Shown: positions 50,840-62,461 of the stretch, piece after piece
Layout of the letters: each line of letters opens with the position of its first letter
How positions within the stretch are numbered: the first letter of the stretch is position 1
NCBI GenBank assembly: GCA_004794655.1
Contig: SMMW01000130.1
Coordinates: 496,001-560,000, forward strand
Direction of reading: 5' to 3'
Origin: Marisa cornuarietis
Lineage: Eukaryota; Mollusca; Gastropoda; Architaenioglossa; Ampullariidae
DNA length: 64,000 nucleotides
The notes under the pieces: model-generated
Told to the model about the DNA's origin: nothing
Database searches by the model: none
Seen by the model: only the letters and a program-made list of their open reading frames with translations
Program-made: the position numbers and the translations under genes

Positions 50840-52525
50840 TTTAAGTCCGTCTTAAATAAACAGATGGGTCTTCAGTCTTTTTCGAAACGTGGTTGGTGAG
50901 GTGATGGTGGACAATGACGATAGCAGAGCATTCCACAGTTTAGGTGCCGCGTTTTGGAAGGCCCTGGCTCCAGTGCGCTTCTTGTTTGTGTCTTCCACTG
51001 CAGGGAGACAGAAGCGTGACTGGGAGCCAAAGCGAAGACCACGTGACGGCTGGTAAGGAGGAACTACCTCTTGTAAATATTCAGGAGCAGTTTTAAACAT
51101 GCAGGACTGTGCAATCGAAAGCACTTTGTGGTCAATGCGCTTTTTCACTGGGAGCCAGTGAAGGCTCTGTAGGATAGGGGTGATGTGCTCAGTGGACGAC
51201 TTTGCACGGGTGACAATCCTGGCGGCTGTGTTTTGAACTCTTTGGAGTCGAGCTAACTGTGTAGCAGGTATACCCCACAATGCACTATTACAGTAGTCTA
51301 ATCTTGATATGATGGTAGCCACAGCAAGTGAGTTGGCAGCAGCTTGAGTCAGCATGGGCCGTAGTCTACCTAAAGTCCTCAAAAAGTAGTAGGATTTTGC
51401 CACAACAGAACTAACGTGGTTACACATGGAGAGCTCTGCATCAAGAAACAGCCCTAGGTCCCGTACACATTCAGCAAAGGCTATGGAGGCGTCACCGACC
51501 TGCACGGCACTAATGCCGATCTGCTCCCTTCTGGCCCTGGGGCCGCACAGTAAAGCTTCTGTCTTGTCGTCGTTGAGTTTAAGACGATTTCTGGTCATCC
51601 ATGCCTTCACCGCGACACAACAAGATTTAAGTCGTTGAAGCGCATTCCTAGCCACTGCTGGGTTGGGGGGAAAACTGTTTAGAATCTGTGTATCGTCCGC
51701 AAAGAACTGTCGTCCCATCTGAAAGCGTTCGATTACCTGTCCAAGCTGTGAAGTATATACAGAAAATAATAATGGACCCAGAACGGATCCCTGTGGTACG
51801 CCACACACCAGAGGAACTGCCTCAGAGCTTGCAGAGCCGACAATCACTCTCTGAGATATATCGGCAAGATAGGAGTCAATCCACTGCAGCGCAGCGCCCT
51901 GGATACCAGCCTCTGACGACAGTCTCTGGAGCAGCAGGCGGTGGTTGATGGTGTCAAATGCACTACTCAGATCGAGTAATACTAACAGCACTAAGTTGCC
52001 AGAGCTGACACTACAAAGAATGTCATTGGTCACACGAAGAAGAGCAGTTTCTGTGCTGAAGCCAGGACGATATGCTGACTGAAATTTATCTAGGCAGCCA
52101 TGAGTAATAAAATGGGTCATAAGCTGCTCTGCGACCACCCTCTCAAGTAGCTTGGAAATATATGATAAATTTGACACTGGACGATAGTTTTTACAGTCAG
52201 AGGGATCCAGGTTTGCCTTTTTCAACAAGGGCTTGACAACAGCCTGTTTAAAACACCGTGGAACACAACCTGCTCTCAAACTGGCATTAATAATGTCCAA
52301 AATGACAGGAAATAGAATGTCCAGAAGTTGAATAATAAATTTAGTTGGTACAGGATCCACAGCACATTAAGTTTTTGTTGATCTTGCTACAAGTTTCCTC
52401 AAGTAGCTCTCATCAATAGACGTGAAAGAAGTCAGCGGAACACCAGCAAATGGCACAGAATAGTCTTCCTCACACTCTGGCAACTCACAAGCTGCACTCT
52501 CAAGTCTTTGGAATGCAGCTTTCCG
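50840..52525 (-). mobile_element. CR1/L2-type LINE, 5' truncated
   Basis: Encodes a nearly complete reverse transcriptase on the minus strand and ends just past the stop at 50852 in AT-rich sequence. Upstream coding similarity begins near 52525 (SAACELPECEEDYSVPF), so the endonuclease and 5' end are missing, as is normal for this clade. Confidence 0.85.
50852..52525 (-). pseudogene. CR1/L2-type reverse transcriptase
   Basis: The 502-codon frame at 50852-52360 contains NYRPVSNLS (59-66), LLDLSSAFDTINH (128-140), CGVPQGSVLGPLLF (187-199), FADDTQ (220-225) and a C-terminal part ending FRKRLKTHLFI. It opens without a real start (GTG). The same frame continues upstream to about 52525 after one TAA at 52367-52369, giving SFTSIDESYLRKL. 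So there is one in-frame stop, no visible frameshift, and 5' truncation. The catalytic FADD is intact. Confidence 0.85.
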
Positions 52526-52724
52526 CACAGATTTATATATTTCTACGACGAGGCAGGAAATAAACAAAAACAAATGATATAATATGATATATATTTATAT
52601 AACACAGCTAGGCAGACACCTTCAGAGGATTGTGTCGTATCGAATGTCACCGTCTGCATGCCTTTTGTTTGTCTACAAGGCAAAAAGTGATACAATATAA
52701 GATGGTGCAATCTGTCGCTGCAAC
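52526..52724. other. Short AT-rich spacer
   Basis: Nothing recognised. Confidence 0.4.
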
Positions 52725-53346
52725 TATTTTGTAAGTGCTACAATACTAGATGGTATGATATGAGTCATTGTAAGTGCTACAATACTAAATGGTGTTATAA
52801 AAGTCACTGTAAGTGCGACAATACTAGATGGTGTGATATGAGTTACTGTAACTACTACAATACTAGATAGTGTGATCTGAGTCACTGTAAGTGCGACAAT
52901 ACTAGATGGTGTGATATGAGTCACTTTAAGTGCGACAACACTAGATGGTGTGATATGAGTCACTGTAAGTGCGACAATACTAAATGGTGTTATAAAAGTC
53001 ACTGTAAGTGCGACAATACTAGATGGTGTGATATGAGTTACTGTAACTACTACAATACTAGATAGTGTGATCTGAGTCACTGTAAGTGCGACAATACTAG
53101 ATGGTGTGATCTGAGTCACTGTAAGTGCGACAATACTAGATGGTGTGATATGAGTCACTTTAAGTGCGACAACACTAGATGGTGTGATATGAGTCACTGT
53201 AAGTGCGACAATACTAGATGGTGTGATATGAGTCACTGTAAGTGCGACAATACTAGATGGTGTGATATGAGTCACTGTAAGTGCGACAATACTAGATGGT
53301 GTGATATGAGTCACTGTAAGTGCGACAATACCAGATGGTGTGATCT
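52725..53346. repeat. 39-base minisatellite, main block
   Basis: About 16 units of the type AGTCACTGTAAGTGCGACAA plus TACTAGATGGTGTGATATG. Because 39 is a multiple of 3, the array is open on both strands (13-residue units such as VTHITPSSIVALT), but nothing suggests it is translated. Variant units recur in the same order, giving a higher-order repeat of about five units. Confidence 0.95.
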
Positions 53347-53992
53347 AATAATAATAATAATAATAGTGAAGATTTTTTATAGCGCATATTCACACTCATA
53401 GAGAGCATGCTCTTAGCGCTTAAAACGAGGAAGAGACGTGGACTAAGTAGATACAGAACAAAGGGGACGAAAGAAAACGACAGTACTGACGAAACAGAAA
53501 ACATTAAAAGGCATCAAGTAACAGGAACAGAAAAATATAGTGATTCTGCGAGAAAGATGGGTAAAGTAGCAAGAGGGAAGGGGGCGGGGTTAAGAAGGAC
53601 GAGCATTGTGTTGACTGTGTTAGGAGAAATGCTCAAGGAAGAGGTGCGTTTTCAGTGCAGATTTGAAAGATTCAGTTGTAGGAAGGTGGCGGATATGGAA
53701 AGGAAGAGAGTTCCATTGTTTTGCAGCACAGTAGCCAAAAGTCCTGTGACCATATGTTGTTGTTCTGGTGACAGGAACAGTTAGGATACGGTCGTCAGAC
53801 GAAGAGCGTAGTTGTCTGGACGGAGAGTAAGGGATGAGAAGTTCAGAGAAATAGTCAGGACAGGAGCCAGCAAAGAAATTAAAACACAGCACAGACAGTT
53901 TGTACTGAATGCGAGAACGGATGGGTAGCCAGTGTAGAAAACGAAGGAGAGGAGTGACATGGTCCCGTTTCCTTGCTCTAAGCACCAGACCT
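53347..53992 (-). mobile_element. CR1-like LINE 3' fragment inside the minisatellite
   Basis: The minus strand encodes HVTPLLRFLHWLPIRSRI, FFAGSCPDYFSELL, RQLRSSSDDRILTVPVT and SFKSALKTHLFLEHF in a frame of 121 codons (53620-53985). A 3' UTR with the AGAGCATGCTCTT module and an (ATT)n tail follows at 53347-53364. 39-base units flank it on both sides, so it inserted into the array. Confidence 0.85.
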
Positions 53993-54194
53993 GGGTCACT
54001 TTAAAGTGCTACAATACTAGATGGTATGATATGAGTCATTGTAAGTGCTACAATACTAAATGGTGTGATATCAGTCACTTTAAGTGCGACAATACTAGAT
54101 GGTGTGATATGAGTTACTGTAAGTGCGACAATACTAGATGGTGTGATCTGAGTCACTATAAGTAATACAATACTAGATGGTGTGATCTTAGTCA
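53993..54194. repeat. 39-base minisatellite, second block
   Basis: Five units continue the array right of the LINE fragment. Confidence 0.9.
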
Positions 54195-54590
54195 TTATAA
54201 TAATAATAATAATAATGAAGATTTTTATAGCGCATATTCACACTCATAAAGAGCATGCTCTTAGCGCTTAAAACGAGGAAGGGATGTGGACTAAGTAGAT
54301 ACAGAACAAAGGGGACGAAAGAAAACGACAGTACTGACGACGAAACAGAAAACAAAAGGCATCAAGTAACAGGAACAGAGAAATATAGTGATTCTGCGAG
54401 AAAGATGGGTAAAGTAGCAAGAGGGAAGGGGGGGTAAGAAGGAGGAACATTGTGTGGACTGTGTTAGGAGTAATGCTCAAGGAAGAGGTGCGTTTTCAGT
54501 GCAGATTTGAAAGATTCAATTGTAGGAAGGTGGAGGATACGGAAAGGAAGAGAGTTCCATTGTTTTGCAGCACAGTAGCCAATAGCTACA
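54195..54590 (-). mobile_element. CR1-like LINE 3' fragment, shorter second copy
   Basis: Same subfamily and orientation as 53347-53992 with the same tail and 3' UTR, but it ends in the AKQWN-coding region. The similarity to its neighbour is very close. It is either a second insertion or a duplicate of the first made together with the array. Confidence 0.8.
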
Positions 54591-54785
54591 CTACTAGAAG
54601 GTGTAATTTTACGCTATGGTTTACGTGTTACAATAATAGTCGGTCTGATCTGAGTAACTACACTATAACAGCTACAATACTAGATGTTATGTTTTCGTGC
54701 TTTTGTTTAGGTACTACGATATTAGATGGTTCAATCTGAGTTTCTATACAATGTTGTAAGTGCAACAATATTAAATGGTGTGATT
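54591..54785. repeat. 39-base minisatellite, degenerate edge
   Basis: Four or five units with many substitutions and length changes (CTACAATACTAGATG-like words). Such decay is usual at the edge of an array. Confidence 0.7.
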
Positions 54786-54820
54786 GTATGCTAAGGCTAC
54801 AGGTGTTCGCTTCCCAACTA

Positions 54821-55048
54821 TTGACAGCAAGACTGACGGTTGTTCTGAACATCCCTGGCCTGATAGTGACGGTTCTCTGCTTGGTGACGAGACTTTCTGT
54901 CTCTTGACTGATTGGGTCATCTGCATATTCCTCGGGTATCACAGGTACACATCCTCTAGGAACATCCATCATGCTGGTAATGCTGATTACAACAGTTGAT
55001 GCAGCTAAACAAAAATGGTCATCTGGCATAGTGTCAAGTCCTGGGGAT
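54821..55048 (-). pseudogene. 7TM receptor fragment (N-terminus only), copy 8
   Basis: The minus strand reads MMDVPRGCVPVIPEEYADD, then PISQETESLVTKQR, and a degraded TM1 start missing about six residues; similarity stops at TTVSLAV. The rest of the receptor is absent, and the frame runs on into minisatellite DNA. The family's upstream methionine is not in place (ISPGLDT). The extracellular motif stays recognisable while all else is lost. Confidence 0.85.
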
Positions 55049-56887
55049 ATTCTATAGCAGTGAACTGATAACAGTTTCACACGGTGCAGCTTGTGGTGAG
55101 GAGAGTAGCAACTCGCGTGACACTACCTTCACCTTCTTGCTCACGTTTAACGTCAACGACGACAGTGAACATCTTACAAATAATAGCCATCACACCAGTC
55201 TGGGACACTGCTGTCTCACATCAGGTTCAAGAAAATGCCGTCAGTCTGTTAGTCATCCATTCTGCATTCTTGGTTCCTGAAATTCTTTAAACAGGAAACG
55301 GTCTTTAACGATTTGAGTCAATTCTTGACGCCATTACCCGGAGAGACCTAACATTAGATAACTTTCGATGTATATTTGTTTCAAAGTACAGATCAATAAG
55401 CAAGACAGACTTAAGCATAATTGTCTGTTATTTTCTTTCTAGGGTATGTAATTTCTGTTATTTGCTTAAAACTTATAAAACGCAGCAAGAACCGGATGAC
55501 ATCGATTTTAAAAAAAATCCGTTCAGCCTCGTTCTTTCTCTTTTTTTTCTCCCTCCAGCCTCCGCCTCCCTCATGTTTGTCTGTTTGTAGGTCTATCTCA
55601 CTGTTTCTTTCCCTCCTACAGAAACATGTTGACTAGAAACACGTTAGTTTTAATTAATTAATTAGTTTTTGCACTAAAATGTACATAAGCATATTCATAC
55701 AACATGCTGCTCAGTTGCAACAAAACCTGTTTTCATGAGGATAACGATGATGATGACCTGACGACAGCAGGTTAATATCTCTCAGCAATAGCAACAGTTT
55801 ATTATGTGAGCAACCGGCATATCTTGAAAATTATTTTACTTTATAATAAATACGTTACTATGATATAAATATGTAACAATTATAAGTATTCTTGCAGCTA
55901 CAATAAAAAATACCATTGAAATTTAGTTTGTTTGTTTTTTTGTCAGTACAAAGTTTAGTGAGTATAAAGCCGTTATTTACTTAACGTAAATACTAAACAA
56001 TGCAATTTCTTTAATCCACAAAGGCAGTTACAAGTAGTGCTCATACGCTATCAATAATATATAAATAATGCAAATAAATGTTGACTACAGTGAATAACTT
56101 CTCTCTCTATAAATATATATATAAATAATGATATACACACACACACATTTGAGTGCTTTACTCACTTTATTCCAAGACATTTTCGCTTTCGCAGACGAAC
56201 ACCATCAACGCACTTATTTAAAGATGCCGAAAATCACACTAATTATATTTGAATGATTGCTACTCATAATAAAAGTAATCAGGACCTTCTTTAGGTCCCA
56301 GTCGTTATATGTCTCACAATAAATATAATTCCTTCTCGTAATATAACTAAAGACAAACGTCGTTAGGTCTACAAATGTTCTAACTTTCAAGAGAACTAAC
56401 TATTGCCACACAGTTTGAAATTTTAGCATCGCTCATCCTTCGTTATGAAATATATCAGACATACTGGTTTGTTATATTGTCATTGTGAAATACTCTATGC
56501 ACCTCGTCATATAATTTGACAAACATATGCTTGAAGAGAGAAAAATGGGATCTGAGTGTGATGCCAACTTACCCCCAAATGTTACCATAAACATTTTTAT
56601 TACCATAGTTTAATAATCTTTTTTCATAAATTGTATGAGGTATAAATAGTATGTAAACTGGGTATAAATACACCCCTTTCCACAGCTTTGATAGTAACTT
56701 CATTCACCGAGACAATCATGTACAAAACTTCTAACCTTAGACAAAAGTAAATATTAGCCCTGAACAGAAGTAAAAATGTTAACGTTTTCCCCATGAAATC
56801 GTGAATCCACGTGATTGTACACGTCCATTTTCTCCCCATCACCGAATAACTAACGCTGCCTGCAGAGCTTTTCTCACTCTTTTACAC
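55049..56887. other. AT-rich spacer, no gene seen
   Basis: Small frames only. A pyrimidine-rich patch lies near 55525-55620. Nothing recognised. Confidence 0.4.
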
Positions 56888-57210
56888 TGGTTGTACATAG
56901 CTACAGCATGTACTACTAACCCAGTGGTTATACATGCCTACAGTATGTACAACTAACCCAGTGGTTTTAACAGTCTCTACTAATAACCCAGTGATTATTA
57001 CAGTCTGTACTACTAATCCAGTGGTTATTACAGTCTGTACTACTTACCCAGTGGTTAACAGTGGTTAACAGTATGTACTACTGACCCAGTGGTTAATACA
57101 GTCTGTACTACTAATCCAGTGGTTATTACAGTCTGTACTACTTAACCAGTGGTTAACAGTATGTACTACTGACCCAGTGGTTATTACAGTCTGTACTACT
57201 AACCCAGTGG
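56888..57210. repeat. 30-base minisatellite
   Basis: About 11 units of ACAGTCTGTACTACTAACCC plus AGTGGTTATT, with length variation. Unrelated to the 39-base array. Confidence 0.9.
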
Positions 57211-57269
57211 TGCCGACTTATCATCATAATGTGCTGTAACGCGATCGTTGGTTATCTAAGCCTACAGTA

Positions 57270-57747
57270 CAGTGGTACCTCGAGTTACGAATTTAATTCT
57301 TCCCAGAGCCGTGCTCGTAACTAGAAATGCTCGTAACTCGAACGAATATTCCTATTTAAAATAATGGAAATCGGATTAATCAGGTCCAGCCCTCTGACAA
57401 GTCCCCAAAATTTCCAAAAAGAAAAATGTACAAAATACAGTAATAAAAATGTATAAAATACGGTATTGTAATCTTACTTTGGCGACAGATGAGCGCGGCT
57501 AACGGAGAGTAGCTGAGGAGAAGGGAGGGAGATAGGGATACTGGCACGGAACGAAGCGTAGACACAGCACTTTCTTACACTTTAGACAAACCTACAATTG
57601 CACTTTCACTTTCGGGTAGGATCTCGAAGCTCAGGTGTTCGTAACTCGGAACAACGTTCGTAACTCAAAGCAAACATTTTGCTCGAGCCCCTGCTCGTAA
57701 CTCGAAATGCTCGTATATGGAGCAGCTCGTAACTCGAGGTACCACTG
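57270..57747. mobile_element. Mariner-type MITE
   Basis: 478 bases with ends CAGTGGTACCTCGAGTTACGA and its inverted form (TCGAGGTACCACTG). Further CTCGTAACTCGA words lie near each end. A TA flanks the left end; the right flank is CA, consistent with a mutated TA target duplication. No transposase frame. Confidence 0.88.
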
Positions 57748-58788
57748 CATGTCTTACTGATATTTTGGTACCGATGAAGTATCATAATGTGCTGAAAAGC
57801 GATCATTGGCGGATCGAAGATATCACAACGTTTGAGGTGATGCATTTTCCCCATACTGTTCTCGTTGTATCTGCCTTTTGTTCATGTCTCTGTAAGAGAG
57901 AAACACTTACAGAGAGAGAGAGATTCTCACTATTTATATCATAAATTGAACACGGCTAGATCTTGCGAGTTTTTCCACCATTTACCATGTTAATAAAACA
58001 CCGAAATTCTTGGCTTTATCATTCCGTAGTTCTTTAGGCTATTGCTGATAACGATAGCAGAGAATGGATCAGATAACAAAAACCACAAACAACAAGTTAT
58101 ACAAGAAATTTGCCAACAACTCGTAGTACAAACCAAGCGTAGTACAATCCAATTCTAGTAAAATCATGACAAATGTCTAATTATAAGACAATGAAATGCT
58201 GAAATTGTCACTCAAACCTTGTCTTTTTCTCAACGTGTTTATACATTTATTTCTAGTGTTTAAAGCGGTCTTAAAGTTCGCATCTACTCCTCGAGCACCA
58301 TTAACGACAGCGCTATCACCGGGAGCAGCAGACGACAGTGACGAGGGACACCGCGAAGATTTGTGTTCAGGACACTCTGTTTAGGAGCATTGTGCCACTC
58401 TTCTGGACTGGCTGGGACAAGTGACTGGACAGTAAGCGAGCGCCTGATCTTTCAGAACAGTTTAAAAGCGGTCGTAACAGAGAGAAAGAGATGGGGAGGC
58501 TTTTAGTTGCGCCCATCATCAATTAGACACGGTAAACCACTTACAATTGACTGGCCTGTAGTTCAGCGAGATAAGCAACTGTGTGTGATGATTATTGACT
58601 TGCCTGTAGGTTGAAAGACTTCAGTGAGATAAGTAACTACGTGGGATGGTTACTTTTTGTGTTCACGAGATGACGAAAGGGCGACTTTGCACGAATATGG
58701 ATGAAGAGATGATTTCTGTAAGACTACGATCAGCCGGGTTGCTGCTACGTTAAAAATCCTCACATAGCTGCAGTGAATACGATGCCGT
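57748..58788. other. Spacer, no gene seen
   Basis: A 62-codon frame at 58196-58384 has a hydrophobic start, but I cannot identify it. No other sign of coding. Confidence 0.35.
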
Positions 58789-58794
58789 GTGTAC

Positions 58795-58866
58795 GCGAGT
58801 GCGTGCATGCGTGCGTGCGTTCGTGTGTGTGTGTGTGTGTGCGTGCCTCTGTGTGTGTGTGTGTGT
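58795..58866. repeat. (GT)n-rich microsatellite
   Basis: Imperfect GTGC/GTGT repeats; Cys/Val-rich frames here are artefacts. Confidence 0.85.
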
Positions 58867-61315
58867 TCATCTCACACGTCTGCAGTGAACACTGTGACTT
58901 GTACTTGTGAGTGCTTCGTGGCACAATCCCATTCTGTCGGGAGTGTACTTAGCGCGCATAAGCAAGGAAAGTCCGGGTACCGAGAAAGCCTATAAAAAAA
59001 ATCCTCTACCCGTCACATACGAAAATTAGAAACGACAGCATGGCGACAGCCCCGCAGCAGCTGAGGGCAGAGACCGGTCTAGTGCTTCCACATCAATGCA
59101 AAGAGAAGGATACAATTCTGCGAGTTTTTCTGGTAATATATATTTATATATATTAAAATGTTCAAACACGTGTGTCCAGACCGTGGCAGATGTTCAAGAT
59201 GTTTTTGATATAATGATCAGTTAGCAACTAACGGCCATGTCATTTCAAAGCAGCGGTACGTCATAGCATGTACAGGCTATGACGTCATCTTTCCAACTGT
59301 CAATTACGTCACCGCGAGCTCGACGGCGTCTACCATTGACGATTCTTTGTAGTCCGAAGCTTTGTGTACGAACATGTATTAACTCTGTTAAATATTTTAG
59401 TTGTATATATTTACAGGCAGATTTTGCGGGTCCTGCACTAGACGTCGAAGCAAAAGCCTTTTGATCAGGCCGGTAAAAAAAAACAAACTTTACTGGCCCA
59501 CAATGCAGCGACGGAAACTGATTTCTCTGGAATAGTAAACGAAAGTAGAGAGAGTGGAGGTCCGCATTCTACAGACAGCGCTTTTGGTCGTGATAAGTTA
59601 GAAATCACCTCCTTCTTTGACATTTGTTTGTATAAGTATCACATGATCAGTGTTCCTCTCCGTGTTACTTTGCGATAATATTTGGATCGTAGTCATGAGG
59701 CGCCACGACTCCCTGAGGCACATTCACCGAGCGCCTTTGCACCAGTAGCGACCTTTCAAAAGGGTAAAGGTCATCCCCTAAACTTTTCCGGATCGTTGGG
59801 AAGGAGCTAGAAGTGTTAGAGACCCTACAGTTTCTGGTGAAAGCAGAGCCCATCTCCTCTATCTCTTTAAACTTTACCTAACTACAGCCCTCCGTGGAGT
59901 CTCGTACCCATTCTCCACAGGTGCATCAACTGAGGAAAATTCACTGTGACACATGGATATCGGCGCCAGTATCCAACCACCCGGCTTCCCCCATGTTTGA
60001 ACAGCCTGACTGATGCTGCCATCTGGTACAAGTAAACGTTCGAGCTGGTGCTGGGGAGAAAGAGAGTCCCACGAATCAATACTAATAATACCCTAACTTA
60101 TTCCTCCACCAAAGTCAGGCTCGCAGCACTATATAAAAACATACTTATACTTACAAACTCAAAAAAAGGAAACTGCCATGCACCACCCCGGTTCCTCCAC
60201 TACCGAACACGTTCACTGTATCCGAAAAAAATAGTCCTGAGCAAGAATAAGTAAACTGTATGCACTAGAGTTTACACAGTACATGCAAGGTAGTCTTTTC
60301 GTGGTCTGATGAGGGGAACAGAGTGGTGGTGGTGGTGGTCGTCGTCGTCGTCGTCGTCATTATTTCCGTTATTATTTATTATCTGTGTATCTGCTCGAGA
60401 GATTTAGCAAAAGAATGTCTTTCCAACAGTGTCACTGCCTGCTGGAGAAATCAAGATATTCGCTAGAAATATTAAAAGATGTCATTGTTTTATGATTGCT
60501 ATTTACTTTTGATTATACTTTCTTCATTTTATATGTTCCCTGGTTACAACTATATACCTTAGTTCATTTCTAATTGAATCTGTCAAAACAAATCCTGTAT
60601 TGTATTACCGTAAGAAGAAATATACTACACCTGACTTCCCTGAACACAAAAACTCTTCAGTATATGTGCGCTGGTCGTAATGCAGAACGACTTATCTTCA
60701 ACATCACGTGATCACTTAGCTGGCTTCACCACGTGACACAAGGCCACGAGACTGACATGAGACACTGACCGCATGCACCAGAGGCACAGCGAAATTAGTT
60801 CCAAATAAGATGCAGTTCAGGACTTCAAAAGTAAGGTATTTAATATGAAAACTGCCAAATTGGAGTGAAAAGACTCATTGTGGAGAGTACACTAATGTAT
60901 ATTCTAATAAAATATATGTTTGTTTGCTACTATATGTTTGTATATTATTTGTAAATAATTTTTCGTTAATGTCAAACTTTTGGCATTTTTCCCAAAATGG
61001 CGCTCAAAATGTCATACAGTTGCAATGTTTAATTTCATTTTAGTACAAAAAAGCCTATATTTCTTAAAAGCTAGAACATCTAAATGTTTAAACAATCCTC
61101 TTTAAAACGGTGTATTACATATGGTTGTCTTTATTACAGGTTTATAGTTATAAATATTCAAAATCTACCAGTCGAAATTGAATCGCAGGCATTTCCGCCG
61201 TAGCCAATTGATTAGGTCCTAACACTTGGTCATACCTGATTAGAAAAGCTTAATGACCGCCGTAAATTAAGTGTCCTTAACACATTATTATAAACGACTG
61301 AAAAAAAATCACCAA
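58867..61315. other. Spacer and 3' region of receptor copy 9
   Basis: No gene is recognised. A GGT/CGT trinucleotide run lies at about 60328-60358. The stretch 59650-60240 is GC-richer with short frames on both strands and could be an old repeat, unidentified. Confidence 0.35.
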
Positions 61316-62461
61316 TTAACTATGTGGGATCCATGGTTTAGCCTGTCCGATGGTTATTTTCCGGCCGTGTTTCGGTTGCAGACACGACAGCACTTGGTGG
61401 ACTTGCTCTCGGTACTTAGTTCCGGCAAAATAATACACAAAGACGTTGATGCTGCTGTTGACAATACTGCCGGTCTCTGCGCTGTTGATGAGGACGATGA
61501 ACGTATTGTTGTAGCGGCCGTCATGTCGAACTTCTGGCTCAAAAAGGGGAATGATTCTAACAATTATATTTGGAATGGACAGGACAAGAAACTGAATGGA
61601 CAAGATCACCAGCATTTTGGTGATAGCGGCCTCCCTTTTTGTATCTGACGATGACGTCTGCTTACGAAAGATTATCGACTGCTGCAGTTTTAACCCAGTG
61701 ATGGTTGTGGCGATGAGGACGACGATGGGAATTCCTATGGACAAGATGATTCCGTAATAAATGCCTTGGAGACCGTTGACAATGTGTTCATTAAGGAAAT
61801 ACAAGTTGTTGACGATCATCCCGATTTTCTTTTTGCGAAGTCGAGGGTCGAACAGACACGCCGCTTCGTGCCAAGCGACTACCGCGAAAAATGGAAAGAT
61901 GGTGACAGCGCCACCAACAGCTATGACGACGACCATAGTGGTGGTGCTGAGCAGTGACTTTGCTCGCAGCGGCCACATCACGCTGATACAGCGCTCGCAC
62001 GACACCAGAGCCTGCAGGTACATGCACCCGTACATGAAGCCCAGCATACCTAGGGTCCGCCGTTCCATCAGCACCCAGAACACGACGCCGTACAACCCGT
62101 CATCGACAGGCATGTACACACTGTCAACATTGATGACAAACAGATACGTCACGTTGACCAGGTTGACAAGCTCTAAGCTGAAGAGACACAGGTTGATTCT
62201 GTTCCTGAGGCCTTGCCTATAGAACGCTAGGAGGCTGAGGGAGGTTCCACTGACACCGGTGATGAACAGGAGGGGCATGAGGATGGTGCCCCTGACCTTT
62301 GTGATCAGCTCCTCCGTGTGGTGGCTGATCGGGTCATCTGGGTACTCCTTAAAAGTGGTTGGAATGCACCCAGCGGGCACTTCGAGGCTGAGGCTATCAT
62401 TGGGTGAGACTGAGGATGCAGTAGACTGGTAAAACGTTGAAAGAGCCTCGTCTGACTCCAT
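61316..62461 (-). CDS. Intronless 7TM receptor, most divergent copy 9
   Basis: Intact, 381 residues, visibly GC-richer than copies 1-6. The N-terminus has C32 and EYPDDPISHHTEELITK (39-55). TM1 is at about 60-81. ERC is at 156-158, C202 lies before TM5, LSIP at 294-297 replaces CWxP, and NVFVY at 339-343 replaces NPxxY. The third intracellular loop FRKQTSSSDTKRE is identical or nearly so to copy 7, and the YYFAGTKYR segment after TM7 is shared. Y143-G-C-M in TM3 differs from the YCSM of others. Likely an older paralogue of the array founder. No introns or lesions seen. Confidence 0.9.
   Translation of the reverse strand: MESDEALSTFYQSTASSVSPNDSLSLEVPAGCIPTTFKEYPDDPISHHTEELITKVRGTILMPLLFITGVSGTSLSLLAFYRQGLRNRINLCLFSLELVNLVNVTYLFVINVDSVYMPVDDGLYGVVFWVLMERRTLGMLGFMYGCMYLQALVSCERCISVMWPLRAKSLLSTTTMVVVIAVGGAVTIFPFFAVVAWHEAACLFDPRLRKKKIGMIVNNLYFLNEHIVNGLQGIYYGIILSIGIPIVVLIATTITGLKLQQSIIFRKQTSSSDTKREAAITKMLVILSIQFLVLSIPNIIVRIIPLFEPEVRHDGRYNNTFIVLINSAETGSIVNSSINVFVYYFAGTKYREQVHQVLSCLQPKHGRKITIGQAKPWIPHS

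Noticed and set aside
52724..53314. 196-codon frame of 13-residue threonine/isoleucine repeats, resembling a secreted repeat protein
   Set aside because: The 39-base minisatellite keeps all frames open by its length; both strands are open, and LINE pieces interrupt it.
59665..60079. Possible host exon in the GC-richer stretch
   Set aside because: Short frames only, no domain and no splice context that I can support; listed as unidentified.
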